This document shows, in pieces, positions 34,581 through 43,665 of a stretch of 64,000 bases of DNA; position 1 is the stretch's first letter; every line of letters begins with the position of its first letter. The position numbers and the translations under genes were made by a program. The notes beneath the pieces are model-generated. The model was not told the DNA's origin, did not search any database, and worked only from the letters and a program-made list of their open reading frames with translations. Location: assembly GCF_003344965.1 (NCBI RefSeq), contig NZ_CP031194.1:5270001-5334000 (forward strand), read 5' to 3'. Source of the stretch: Streptomyces paludis (GTDB taxonomy: Bacteria; Actinomycetota; Actinomycetes; Streptomycetales; Streptomycetaceae).

Positions 34581-34943
34581 CAGCTTCCGGCATCGGACCG
34601 CGTGACGGGAGACACGGCGTCGGCGGGGCGGCAGGCGGGGGTGCCGGGGAGGCTCCCGGCGGGGACCCGGGCGCGGGCCGGCCCGACCGGGGCGCGTAGC
34701 GTCGACGGCGCGCCGAACCCCCGCCGTACCGGCACGAGCACCAGCGCAGGCGCCCGCACCCGTACCAGCGCAGGCGCCCGCACCCGTACCAGCACGAGCG
34801 CCCGCACCCGCATCCGTACCCGCACCAGCACCTCCACCAGCCTTCCAGGACCGGCGAACCACGTGACCATCCCTTCCTCCCCGAGGTCTTCCCCCCGGGC
34901 TTCCACCGGGTTCTCGACCGGGTCCTTCACCGGGTCCGCCGCC
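34581..34943. other. Spacer with tandem repeats before adnA
   Basis: 363 bp without a firmly supported gene. It contains three copies of a 24-bp repeat (34740-34811) and several ACCGGGT-type short repeats. The adnA frame is open through all of it and would encode Thr/Arg/Ser-rich sequence if the start were further upstream (GTG at 34863 or 34602). Confidence 0.4.
34740..34811. repeat. 24-bp tandem repeat, three copies
   Basis: Units at 34740-34763 and 34764-34787 are identical, and 34788-34811 is degenerate. Read on the plus strand they encode TSAGARTR in frame with adnA. Confidence 0.8.
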
Positions 34944-37900
34944 ATGGCCGCCCCCGGACGCCGGCCGAACCGCGCCGTCCGGCAGCGGACCCCGGGCGGG
35001 TACCGGCTGGTGCGCACCCCGCCGGCCCCGGTGGCCCCTCCTGTGCTGGACGCGGCGCAGCGCCGGGTGGTTGATCACGCGGCCGGTCCGATGCTGGTGC
35101 TGGCCGGACCGGGGACGGGCAAGACGACGACGCTCGTGGAATCGGTCGCCGCGCGGGTCGCCCGGGGCGCGGACCCCGAGCGGATCCTGGTGCTGACCTT
35201 CAGCCGCAAGGCGGCGGTGGAGCTGCGCGACCGGATGGCGGTCCGGCTCGGCGGCACGCGCGGACCGCAGGCGACCACCTTCCACTCCTTCTGCTACGCC
35301 CTGATCCGCGCCCACCAGGAGGCCGATCTCTTCAGCGAGCCGCTGCGGCTGCTCTCCGGTCCCGAGCAGGATCTCGCCGTACGCGAACTGCTCGCGGGCC
35401 AGCTCCAGCTGGAGCGCGAGGGGCGCGGCCGGGTGCGCTGGCCCGACGAGCTGCGGGCGTGTCTGACGACACGCGGCTTCGCCGACGAGGTCCGGGCCGT
35501 CCTCGCCCGCAGCCGCGAACTGGGCCTCGAACCGGACGCGCTGGCGGCGTTCGCCCGGCGCACCGGACGGCCGGACTGGTCGGCCGCCGCGTCCTTCCTC
35601 GCCGAGTATCTGGACGTCCTGGAGCTGCAAGGGGTCCTCGACTACACCGAGCTGGTGCACCGGGCGGCCCGGCTCGCGGACCGGCCGGAGGTCGCCGCGC
35701 GGATCACGGCGCGCTACGACGCGGTGTTCGTCGACGAGTACCAGGACACCGACCCGGCGCAGGTCGCGCTCCTGCACGCGCTGGCGGGCGGGGGGCGCAC
35801 GCTGGTCGCCTTCGGCGACCCCGACCAGTCGATCTACACCTTCCGGGGCGCCGATGTGAACGGCATCCTCGACTTCCCCGACGCCTTCCCGCGCGCCGAC
35901 GGCCGCCCGGCGCCGGTGGAGGTGCTCACCACCTCCCGCCGCTCGGGGGACCGGCTGCTCGCGGCGACCCGGCTGCTGACCCGCCGGATGCCGCTGACCC
36001 GGCTGCCCGCCGGAGCGGTACGGGCCCACCGCGAGCCGGCGGCGGTACGGGAGGGCGGCCGGGTCGAGACGTACACCTTCCCGACGCCGTCGGCGGAGCT
36101 GGACAACATCGCCGACATCCTGCGCCGCGCGCATCTGGAGGACGGCGTCGCCTGGAGCGCCATGGCCGTGCTGGTCCGGTCCGGCGGCCGTACGATCCCG
36201 GCGGTCCGCCGCGCGCTGACCTCGTCGGGCGTCCCCGTGGAGACGGACGGCGACGATGTGCCGCTGCGCCACGAACCGGCGGTGGCGCCGCTGCTGACGG
36301 CGCTGCGGGCGGTGGCGACGGCGTCGCTGGAGGCGTCGCGGGACGGCACCGGGTCCGCCGCCGCGTCCGATACCGCGTCCGGCTCCGGGGTGTGGCTGGA
36401 CACGGAGACCGCGCTCACGCTGCTGGCCTCGCCGCTCGGCGGGATGGACGCGGCCGATCTGCGGCGGCTCGGGCGGGCGCTGCGGGACGAGGAGCGGGCC
36501 GGCGGCGCGGCCGTCCCGGCACCGTCCGACGTGCTGCTCACCCGGGCGCTGGCGGAGCCGGAGCGGCTGGTGGCGCACGACACGGCGTACGCGCGGGGCG
36601 CGCGGCGGCTCGGCGCGCTCCTGCACACGGCGCGCGAGCGGCTCGAAGGGGGCGGCACCGCGGAGGAGGCTCTCTGGGAGCTGTGGCAGGGCACCCCCTG
36701 GCCCGGCCGGCTCGAACGCTCCGCCCTGCGCGGCGGCGCCGGCGGCCGTAACGCCGACCGTGACCTCGACGCCGTCTGCGGGCTCTTCGACGCCGCGGCT
36801 CGCGCCGAGCGGCGTACCGGGGGGCGCGGCGCGCTGAACTTCCTGGAGGAGCTGGACGCGCAGGACATCGCGGCCGACACACTGACCCGGCGCACGGTGC
36901 GCCCCGACGCCGTACGTCTGATGACCGCGCACCGTGCCAAGGGGCTCGAATGGCCGCTGGTGGTCGTCGCGGGCGTCCAGGAGGGGCTCTGGCCGGATGT
37001 ACGGCGGCGCGGCTCGCTGCTGGAGGCGGACCGGATCGGCCGGGACGGACTGGCCGAGCCGCTCACGCCCGGCGCCCTCCTTACGGAGGAGCGGCGTCTC
37101 TTCTACGTGGCCGCCACGCGCGCGCGCGACCGGCTCGTTGTCACCGCCGTCAAGGCGCCCGCCGACGACGGTGACCAGCCCTCCCGCTTCCTCACCGAAC
37201 TCGGCGTCGAGCCCAGGGACATCACCGCCCGCCCCCGCCGCCCGCTCGCCGTCGCCCCCTTGGTCGCCGAACTGCGGGCCACCACCGTCGACCCCGGGGC
37301 GAGCCCGGCGCTGCGCGACGCGGCGGCCCGGCGGCTGGCGAGGCTCGCGGCGCTCAGCGACGAGGAGGGCAGGCCGCTCGTCCCTGCCGCGCACCCGGAC
37401 CGCTGGTGGGGGATGTACGAACCGACGCACGGCGAGGTCCCGCTGCGCGAGCGCGACCGGCCCGTGGCGCTCTCGGGCAGCGCGCTGGACCAGCTCGCCA
37501 ACACCTGCGCGCTCCAGTGGTTCCTGGGGCGCGAGGTGAAGGCGGACGCGCCGGCCACGGCCGCGCAGGGGTTCGGCAACGTCGTCCACGTCCTGGCCGA
37601 CGAGGTCGCCTCCGGCCGTACCCCCGCGGATCTCGCCGTCCTCATGAGCCGGCTGGACTCCGTATGGGACGCGCTCGCCTTCGACGCGCCCTGGAAGTCC
37701 CAGCAGGAGAAGGAGCACGCGCGCGTGGCGCTCGAACGCTTCCTCAAGTGGCATGTCATGGACCGCGGCGGCCGGACCCCCGCCGCCACGGAGCACGGCT
37801 TCGACGTCACCCTCGAAGCGGGTCCGTACGAAGTACGGATCCGCGGCTCCATGGACCGCGTCGAGCGCGACGCGCAGGGCCGGGCGTACGTCGTCGACTT

Positions 37901-38264
37901 CAAGACCGGCAAGCAGTCCCCCACGAAGGACGAGGTGGCCCGCCACCCCCAGCTGGCCGTCTACCAGCTCGCCGTGCGCGAGGGTGCCCTCGACGACCTC
38001 TTCGACGGCGACCGCCCGGACTCCGCCGGCGCCGAACTCGTCCACCTGCGCCAGGCGGCCCCCGCCAAGGAGGGCGGCGACCAGCTCCCCAAGATCCAGG
38101 CACAGGAGCCCCTGACGGGCGAGTGGGTCGGCGAACTCCTCACCACCGCCGCCGGCCGCGTCCTCGACGAACGCTTCACCCCCACCACCGGCCAGCACTG
38201 CACCCACTGCACGTTCCGCGCGTCATGCAGCGCGCGGCCCGAGGGCCGGCAAATCGTGGAATGA
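34944..38264 (+). CDS. adnA: AdnA helicase-nuclease subunit
   Basis: 1106 residues from the ATG at 34944; the start is uncertain because the frame is open upstream. UvrD-like SF1A motor: Walker A GPGTGKTTT (about 54-62), LTFSRKAA, DEYQDTDP (about 263), GDPDQSIYTFRGA, MTAHRAKGLEWP and the motif VI region YVAATRARD. C-terminal RecB-family nuclease with GSMDRV and VVDFKTGK (about 984). Cys855 and the terminal CTHCTFRASC set match an AddB-type 4Fe-4S staple. This is the AdnA half of AdnAB, the actinobacterial end-resecting enzyme that replaces RecBCD. Its partner follows after 218 bp. Confidence 0.87.
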   Translation: MAAPGRRPNRAVRQRTPGGYRLVRTPPAPVAPPVLDAAQRRVVDHAAGPMLVLAGPGTGKTTTLVESVAARVARGADPERILVLTFSRKAAVELRDRMAVRLGGTRGPQATTFHSFCYALIRAHQEADLFSEPLRLLSGPEQDLAVRELLAGQLQLEREGRGRVRWPDELRACLTTRGFADEVRAVLARSRELGLEPDALAAFARRTGRPDWSAAASFLAEYLDVLELQGVLDYTELVHRAARLADRPEVAARITARYDAVFVDEYQDTDPAQVALLHALAGGGRTLVAFGDPDQSIYTFRGADVNGILDFPDAFPRADGRPAPVEVLTTSRRSGDRLLAATRLLTRRMPLTRLPAGAVRAHREPAAVREGGRVETYTFPTPSAELDNIADILRRAHLEDGVAWSAMAVLVRSGGRTIPAVRRALTSSGVPVETDGDDVPLRHEPAVAPLLTALRAVATASLEASRDGTGSAAASDTASGSGVWLDTETALTLLASPLGGMDAADLRRLGRALRDEERAGGAAVPAPSDVLLTRALAEPERLVAHDTAYARGARRLGALLHTARERLEGGGTAEEALWELWQGTPWPGRLERSALRGGAGGRNADRDLDAVCGLFDAAARAERRTGGRGALNFLEELDAQDIAADTLTRRTVRPDAVRLMTAHRAKGLEWPLVVVAGVQEGLWPDVRRRGSLLEADRIGRDGLAEPLTPGALLTEERRLFYVAATRARDRLVVTAVKAPADDGDQPSRFLTELGVEPRDITARPRRPLAVAPLVAELRATTVDPGASPALRDAAARRLARLAALSDEEGRPLVPAAHPDRWWGMYEPTHGEVPLRERDRPVALSGSALDQLANTCALQWFLGREVKADAPATAAQGFGNVVHVLADEVASGRTPADLAVLMSRLDSVWDALAFDAPWKSQQEKEHARVALERFLKWHVMDRGGRTPAATEHGFDVTLEAGPYEVRIRGSMDRVERDAQGRAYVVDFKTGKQSPTKDEVARHPQLAVYQLAVREGALDDLFDGDRPDSAGAELVHLRQAAPAKEGGDQLPKIQAQEPLTGEWVGELLTTAAGRVLDERFTPTTGQHCTHCTFRASCSARPEGRQIVE

Positions 38265-38469
38265 CACACGAGTCCCAGCGGTAGCCCCCACGGAGAGGAA
38301 TGTCCGTATGGCCTGCTGCCTCGGCTCCCGTGCTCACCCGCCGGTGTCTACGAGCCCCTGAGCACCGGCCGCACGGGTGGCCCGCTACCGGCCGGGGTGG
38401 CGGCACCAATGCCGGCCGGGGCCGGGCCGGGGGCAAGCCCGGTGCCCCGTCGTTGTCAGTGGTGCCGGA

Positions 38470-38475
38470 TAGCCT
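38470..38475 (+). promoter_or_regulatory. -10 element, leaderless arrangement (adnB)
   Basis: TAGCCT ends 7 nt before the adnB ATG. It suggests adnB has its own promoter besides any readthrough from adnA. Confidence 0.5.
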
Positions 38476-38482
38476 TCCCGAC

Positions 38483-41400
38483 ATGTCCGTACCTCGCCTC
38501 ACCGACCCCGAGCGGCTCAAGGAGCTGCTCGGGATCCCCTTCACCCCGGAGCAGATGGCCTGCGTCACCGCGCCGCCCGCCCCGCAGGTGATCGTGGCCG
38601 GTGCCGGGTCGGGGAAGACGACGGTGATGGCCGCGCGGGTGGTGTGGCTGGTGGGGAGCGGGCAGGTCGCGCCCGAGCAGGTGCTCGGGCTGACGTTCAC
38701 CAACAAGGCGGCCGGCGAGCTGGCCGAGCGCGTCCGCAAGGCGCTCGTCAGGGCGGGCGTCACCGACCCCGACGCCGCCGACCCGGACCACCCCCCGGGC
38801 GAGCCCCGTATCTCCACGTACCACGCCTTCGCGGGCCGCCTCCTCACCGACCACGGGCTACGGATCGGGCTGGAGCCGTCCACCCGGCTGCTCGCCGACG
38901 CCACCCGCTTCCAGCTCGCCGCGCGCGTGCTGCGCGACGCCCCGGGACCGTACCCCGCGCTGACCAAGACGCTGCCCGCGCTGGTCAGCGACCTGCTCGC
39001 GCTCGACGCCGAGCTGGCCGAGCATCTCGTACGGCCGGCCGACCTCGCCGCGTACGACACCGGACTGCTCGCGTCCCTGGACGGCGTCCGGCTCTCCAAC
39101 GCCGATCTGCGCAAGCTCCCCGAGACCGCCACCGCCCGCCGCGAGCTGCTCGAACTCGTCGGGCGCTACCGCGAGGCCAAGCGCGCCCGCGACCTGCTCG
39201 ACTTCGGTGACCAGATCGCCCTCTCCGCCGAACTCGCCACCACCCGCCCCGAGGTCGGCACCCTCCTCAGGGACGAGTTCCGCGTCGTCCTCCTCGACGA
39301 GTACCAGGACACCTCCGTCGCCCAGCGCCTGCTGCTCTCCGGCCTCTTCGGCGGCGGTACGGGCCACGCCGTGACCGCCGTGGGCGACCCCTGCCAGGCC
39401 ATCTACGGCTGGCGCGGCGCCTCCGTCGCCAACCTCGACGACTTCCCCGCCCACTTCCCGGGCGCCGACGGCACCCCCGCCGCCCGGTTCTCCCTCAGCG
39501 AGAACCGCCGCAGCGGCGGCCGGCTCCTCGACCTCGCCAACAGCCTCGCCGCCCCGCTGCGCGCCCTGCACGAAGGCGTCGAGGCGCTGCGGCCCGCGCC
39601 CGGCGCCGAGCGCGACGGCGGCGTGCGCTGCGCCCTGCTGCCCACCCACGCGGCGGAGATCGACTGGCTCGCGGACTCCATCGCGCACCTCGTGCGGACC
39701 GGCAAGGCGCCCGGCGAGATCGCCGTCCTGTGCCGTACGGCCGGCGACTTCCCGGAGATCCAGGGCGCGCTGGTCGCCCGCGACGTGCCCGTCGAGGTCG
39801 TCGGGCTCTCCGGGCTGCTCCACCTCCCCGAGGTCGCCGACCTCGTCGCGATGTGCGAAGTCCTCCAGGACCCCGGCGCCAACGCCTCGCTCGTCCGGCT
39901 GCTCACCGGCCCCCGCTGGTCCATCGGCCCCCGCGACCTGGCGCTCCTCGGCCGCCGGGCCCGGCTGCTGGTCCACCGGGGATCCGGCGCCGGCGCGGAC
40001 GACGACCTCGCCGCCCGGCTCGCCGCCGCCGTCGAGGGCACCGACCCCGCCGAGGTCGTCTCCCTCGCCGACGCGCTCGACACCTTCCTGGACTCGGCGG
40101 GCGCCCCCGAGGACGGGCTGCCCTTCTCCGCCGCCGCCCGGGTCCGCTTCGCCCGGCTCGCCGCCGAGCTGCGCGAGCTGCGCCGCTCCCTCGCCGATCC
40201 CCTGATGGACGTCCTGCACCGGGTCCTGGCCACCACCGGCCTCGACGTCGAACTCTCCGCGTCCCCGCACGCCCTGGCCGCCCGCCGCCGCGAGACCCTC
40301 GGCAACTTCCTCGACATCGCGGCCTCCTTCGCCGCGCTCGACGGCGAGGCCGGGCTGCTGGCCTTCCTGGCGTTCCTCCGTACCGCCGCCCAGTACGAGA
40401 AGGGCCTGGACAACGCGCTGCCCGGCGGCGAGAACACCGTGAAGGTGCTCACCGCCCACAAGTCCAAAGGACTGGAGTGGGATGTCGTCGCCGTACCGGG
40501 ACTCGTCGCCGGACAGTTCCCCAACAGCAAGGCCCGCGAGGCGTGGACCTTCCAGCCGAAGGTCCTGCCGCACCCGCTGCGCGGCGACGCCCCGACGCTC
40601 CCCGAGGTGCCCTCCTGGGACGCGAAGGGCATCAAGTCCTTCAAGGAGGCCATGAAGGCGCACCAGCACACCGAGGAGCTGCGCCTCGGCTATGTCACCT
40701 TCACCCGGCCGCGCTCCCTGCTGCTCGGCTCCGGCCACTGGTGGGGGCCCAACCAGAAGCGACCCCGGGGCCCGTCGGACTTTCTGCACGCCCTGTACGA
40801 CCACTGCGCGGCCGGCCACGGCGAGATCGAGGCGTGGGCGGACGCCCCGGAGGAGTCCGACCAGAACCCGGCCCTGGAGGCGGAGACCACCCCGCGCCCC
40901 TGGCCGCTGCCGCTCGACGGACCGTCCCTGCTGCGCCGCCACCGGGCGGCGGACACGGTCCTGGCACACCTCGACGCGCTCCGGGCGGACGCGCTTCTGG
41001 GGGATGCGCTCCTGGGGGCGGGGGACGGGCCCGCGCCCGTACCGGAACCTGAGGTTCCGGACGAGGGGGACCTCTGGGGCGACCAGTTCCCCCCGGAGGA
41101 CCCGGACCCCGAGGACGGCCCTTACGCACCCGACGACGACGCCTGGGAGTCCGCCCGGCCGGCGGCGGTGGCGGCGGCCGTCCCCGCCCCGCGCCCGCCG
41201 GCCGCCGCGCCGCCCTCCGGCGACGAGCCGCTCCCCCTCACCCCGGAGGAGACCCGCACCCTCGCTTCCTGGGACCGCGATCTCGACGCCCTCGCAGGCG
41301 AGCTGCGGCGCGCCCGCGCCACCGTCCGCGATGTCCTCGTACCGCCGTCCCTCTCCGCCACCGACCTGCTGCGGCTGGCCGAGGACCCCGACGGCTTCGC

Positions 41401-42118
41401 CCGGGAGCTGGCCCGGCCCATGCCGCGCCCGCCCCGGCCGGCCGCCGCCCGCCGGGGCACCCGCTTCCACGCCTGGGTGGAGTCCCGGTTCGAGGAGACA
41501 CCCCTCCCGATGCTCGGGCCCGACGAACTGCCCGGCGGCCCCGAGGACGAGCCCGAGATCATCGACGAGCGCGATCTCGCCGCGCTCAAGGACGCGTTCG
41601 AACGCACCCCGTACGCCCGCCGCGTCCCGTACCGGGTGGAGACGCCCTTCCACCTCAGCCTCGCGGGCCGGCTGGTCCGGGGCCGTATCGACGCCGTCTA
41701 CCGCGAGCCGGCCCCGGCCTCGGTCACGGGCGCGGGCACGGGCGCGGGGGCGCACGCCGGCACGCACGCCGGGGCGGGCACCGGCCCGCACCCCCGGCCG
41801 CACCCGTACACGTACGAGATCGTGGACTGGAAGACCGGCCGGACCCGCACCGCAGACCCGCTCCAGCTCGCCGTCTACCGGTTGGCCTGGGCCGAGCAGC
41901 TCGGCATTCCGCTGACGGCGGTGACCGCGGCTTTTGTATACATACGGAGCGGGGAGGTCGTCCGCCCCGAGCGCCTCCCCGGCCGTCCCGAGCTGGAACG
42001 ACTGCTCACCCACGACACCCGCGCCACGGACGGCACGGGCGGTGACGAGAGCCACGACACAGCCACGGACGAGCGAACGTCACATCCGGCAGACGAGACC
42101 GCCCGTCGGGCCCGTTAG
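38483..42118 (+). CDS. adnB: AdnB helicase-nuclease subunit
   Basis: 1211 residues. The start LTDPERLKELLGIPFTPEQ is typical for AdnB. Motor motifs: Walker A AGAGSGKTTV (about 39-48), LTFTNKAAGELAER, LLDEYQDTS (about 270), VGDPCQAIYGWRGA, TAHKSKGLEWD, and VTFTRPRSLLL. The RecB-like nuclease has GTRFHAWVE (about 991), RGRIDAVYR and EIVDWKTGR (about 1114). Between RIDAVYR and the DWKTG strand there is a Gly/Ala/His-rich insertion (41718-41809) that looks like recent repeat expansion. In mycobacteria AdnB is the leading motor of the AdnAB heterodimer. The M20 peptidase gene starts 10 bp after the stop. Confidence 0.88.
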   Translation: MSVPRLTDPERLKELLGIPFTPEQMACVTAPPAPQVIVAGAGSGKTTVMAARVVWLVGSGQVAPEQVLGLTFTNKAAGELAERVRKALVRAGVTDPDAADPDHPPGEPRISTYHAFAGRLLTDHGLRIGLEPSTRLLADATRFQLAARVLRDAPGPYPALTKTLPALVSDLLALDAELAEHLVRPADLAAYDTGLLASLDGVRLSNADLRKLPETATARRELLELVGRYREAKRARDLLDFGDQIALSAELATTRPEVGTLLRDEFRVVLLDEYQDTSVAQRLLLSGLFGGGTGHAVTAVGDPCQAIYGWRGASVANLDDFPAHFPGADGTPAARFSLSENRRSGGRLLDLANSLAAPLRALHEGVEALRPAPGAERDGGVRCALLPTHAAEIDWLADSIAHLVRTGKAPGEIAVLCRTAGDFPEIQGALVARDVPVEVVGLSGLLHLPEVADLVAMCEVLQDPGANASLVRLLTGPRWSIGPRDLALLGRRARLLVHRGSGAGADDDLAARLAAAVEGTDPAEVVSLADALDTFLDSAGAPEDGLPFSAAARVRFARLAAELRELRRSLADPLMDVLHRVLATTGLDVELSASPHALAARRRETLGNFLDIAASFAALDGEAGLLAFLAFLRTAAQYEKGLDNALPGGENTVKVLTAHKSKGLEWDVVAVPGLVAGQFPNSKAREAWTFQPKVLPHPLRGDAPTLPEVPSWDAKGIKSFKEAMKAHQHTEELRLGYVTFTRPRSLLLGSGHWWGPNQKRPRGPSDFLHALYDHCAAGHGEIEAWADAPEESDQNPALEAETTPRPWPLPLDGPSLLRRHRAADTVLAHLDALRADALLGDALLGAGDGPAPVPEPEVPDEGDLWGDQFPPEDPDPEDGPYAPDDDAWESARPAAVAAAVPAPRPPAAAPPSGDEPLPLTPEETRTLASWDRDLDALAGELRRARATVRDVLVPPSLSATDLLRLAEDPDGFARELARPMPRPPRPAAARRGTRFHAWVESRFEETPLPMLGPDELPGGPEDEPEIIDERDLAALKDAFERTPYARRVPYRVETPFHLSLAGRLVRGRIDAVYREPAPASVTGAGTGAGAHAGTHAGAGTGPHPRPHPYTYEIVDWKTGRTRTADPLQLAVYRLAWAEQLGIPLTAVTAAFVYIRSGEVVRPERLPGRPELERLLTHDTRATDGTGGDESHDTATDERTSHPADETARRAR

Positions 42119-42121
42119 GCT
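42116..42121 (+). promoter_or_regulatory. -10 element overlapping the adnB stop
   Basis: TAGGCT includes the TAG stop codon of adnB and ends 7 nt before the ATG of the M20 peptidase gene; no ribosome-binding site is present. Confidence 0.5.
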
Positions 42122-42128
42122 CGACGTC

Positions 42129-43556
42129 ATGAGCGACACCCCGGACAGCGTCGTCCAAACGTACATCCAGACCCACCGCACGGCCTTCCTCGACGACCTC
42201 GCCGACTGGCTGCGCATTCCCTCCGTATCCGCCCAGCCCGACCACGACGCTGACGTGCGGCGCAGTGCCGACTGGCTCGCCGCCAAACTCAAGGAGACCG
42301 GCTTCCCGGTCACCGAGATCTGGGACACTCCGGGCGCCCCGGCCGTCTTCGCCGAGTGGCCCTCCGCCGACCCCGGCGCGCCGACCGTGCTCGTCTACGG
42401 CCACCACGACGTCCAGCCCGCCGCCCGTGAGGACGGCTGGGACACGGACCCGTTCGAACCGGTCGTCCGGGACGGCCGGCTGTACGCGCGCGGGGCCGCC
42501 GACGACAAGGGGCAGGTGTTCTTCCACACCCTCGGGGTACGGGCGCACCTCGCCGCCACCGGACGCACCACCCCCGCCGTCCACCTCAAGCTCCTCGTCG
42601 AGGGCGAGGAGGAGTCGGGCTCCCCGAACTTCCGCGCCCTGGCCGAGCGGCACGCCGGCCGGCTCGCCGCCGACGCGGTGATCGTCTCCGACACCGGGAT
42701 GTGGTCCGAGGACACCCCGACCGTCTGTACGGGGATGCGCGGCCTCGCCGACTGCGAGATCGAGCTGTCCGGCCCGGACCAGGACATCCACTCCGGCTCC
42801 TTCGGCGGAGCCGTCCCGAACCCGGCCACGGTCGCGGCCCGGCTCGTCGCCGCCCTGCACGACGAGGACGAGCGCGTCACGGTCCCCGGCTTCTACGACG
42901 GGGTCGCCGAGCTGACCGCCGCCGAGCGCGCCCTGATCGCGGAGCTGCCCTTCGACGAGGCGCGGTGGCTGCGTACGGCCGCGTCCCACGGAACCCTGGG
43001 CGAGGCCGGGTACTCGACGCTGGAGCGCGTCTGGGCCCGTCCGACCGCCGAGGTCAACGGCATCGGCGGCGGCTACCAGGGGCCCGGCGGCAAGACGATC
43101 ATCCCGTCGTCGGCCCGGCTGAAGCTGTCGTTCCGGCTGGTCGCGGGCCAGGACCCGGACCGTATCGAAGCGTCCGTACGGGAGTGGACCGCCGCCCGGA
43201 TCCCGGCCGGAATCCGGCACACCATCGCCTTCGGCGCTGCCACCCGCCCCTGTCTGACCCCGCTGGACCACCCCGCGCTCCAGTCCGTCGTACGGTCGAT
43301 GGAGCGCGCCTTCGGCCGGAAGGTCCGTTACACCCGCGAGGGCGGCTCGGGACCGGCCGCCGATCTCCAGGACGTGCTGGGCGCGCCGGTGCTCTTCCTG
43401 GGGATCTCCGTACCGTCCGACGGCTGGCACGCGCCGAACGAGAAGATCGAACTCGATCTGCTCCTCAAAGGGGTGGAGACCACCGCCTACCTCTGGGGCG
43501 ACCTGGCCCCCGTCCTGGCAGCCACGGCCGCTGTCGCCGCCGTATCACCTCCCTGA
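42129..43556 (+). CDS. M20-family metallopeptidase (dipeptidase)
   Basis: 475 residues with the full di-zinc ligand set: YGHHDVQP (His and Asp), RGAADDKGQ (bridging Asp), EGEEESGS (general base Glu and ligand Glu), SDTGMW (Asp) and DGWHAPNE (His). The dimerisation lid lies between about residues 205 and 350. The family (M20/ArgE/DapE/CNDP-like) cleaves dipeptides or N-acyl amino acids; exact specificity is not readable. Cytoplasmic. The start is the ATG at 42129, set by the leaderless -10 over the adnB stop. Confidence 0.9.
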   Translation: MSDTPDSVVQTYIQTHRTAFLDDLADWLRIPSVSAQPDHDADVRRSADWLAAKLKETGFPVTEIWDTPGAPAVFAEWPSADPGAPTVLVYGHHDVQPAAREDGWDTDPFEPVVRDGRLYARGAADDKGQVFFHTLGVRAHLAATGRTTPAVHLKLLVEGEEESGSPNFRALAERHAGRLAADAVIVSDTGMWSEDTPTVCTGMRGLADCEIELSGPDQDIHSGSFGGAVPNPATVAARLVAALHDEDERVTVPGFYDGVAELTAAERALIAELPFDEARWLRTAASHGTLGEAGYSTLERVWARPTAEVNGIGGGYQGPGGKTIIPSSARLKLSFRLVAGQDPDRIEASVREWTAARIPAGIRHTIAFGAATRPCLTPLDHPALQSVVRSMERAFGRKVRYTREGGSGPAADLQDVLGAPVLFLGISVPSDGWHAPNEKIELDLLLKGVETTAYLWGDLAPVLAATAAVAAVSPP

Positions 43557-43665
43557 CCGCCCGCCCGCACGCACCACCCACTGACCGCCCGCACGCCCGC
43601 ACTGAACGCCCGCACGCACTCCGCTGATCGACACCCAAACCACCCGGGGGAGTTGGAAGACACCT

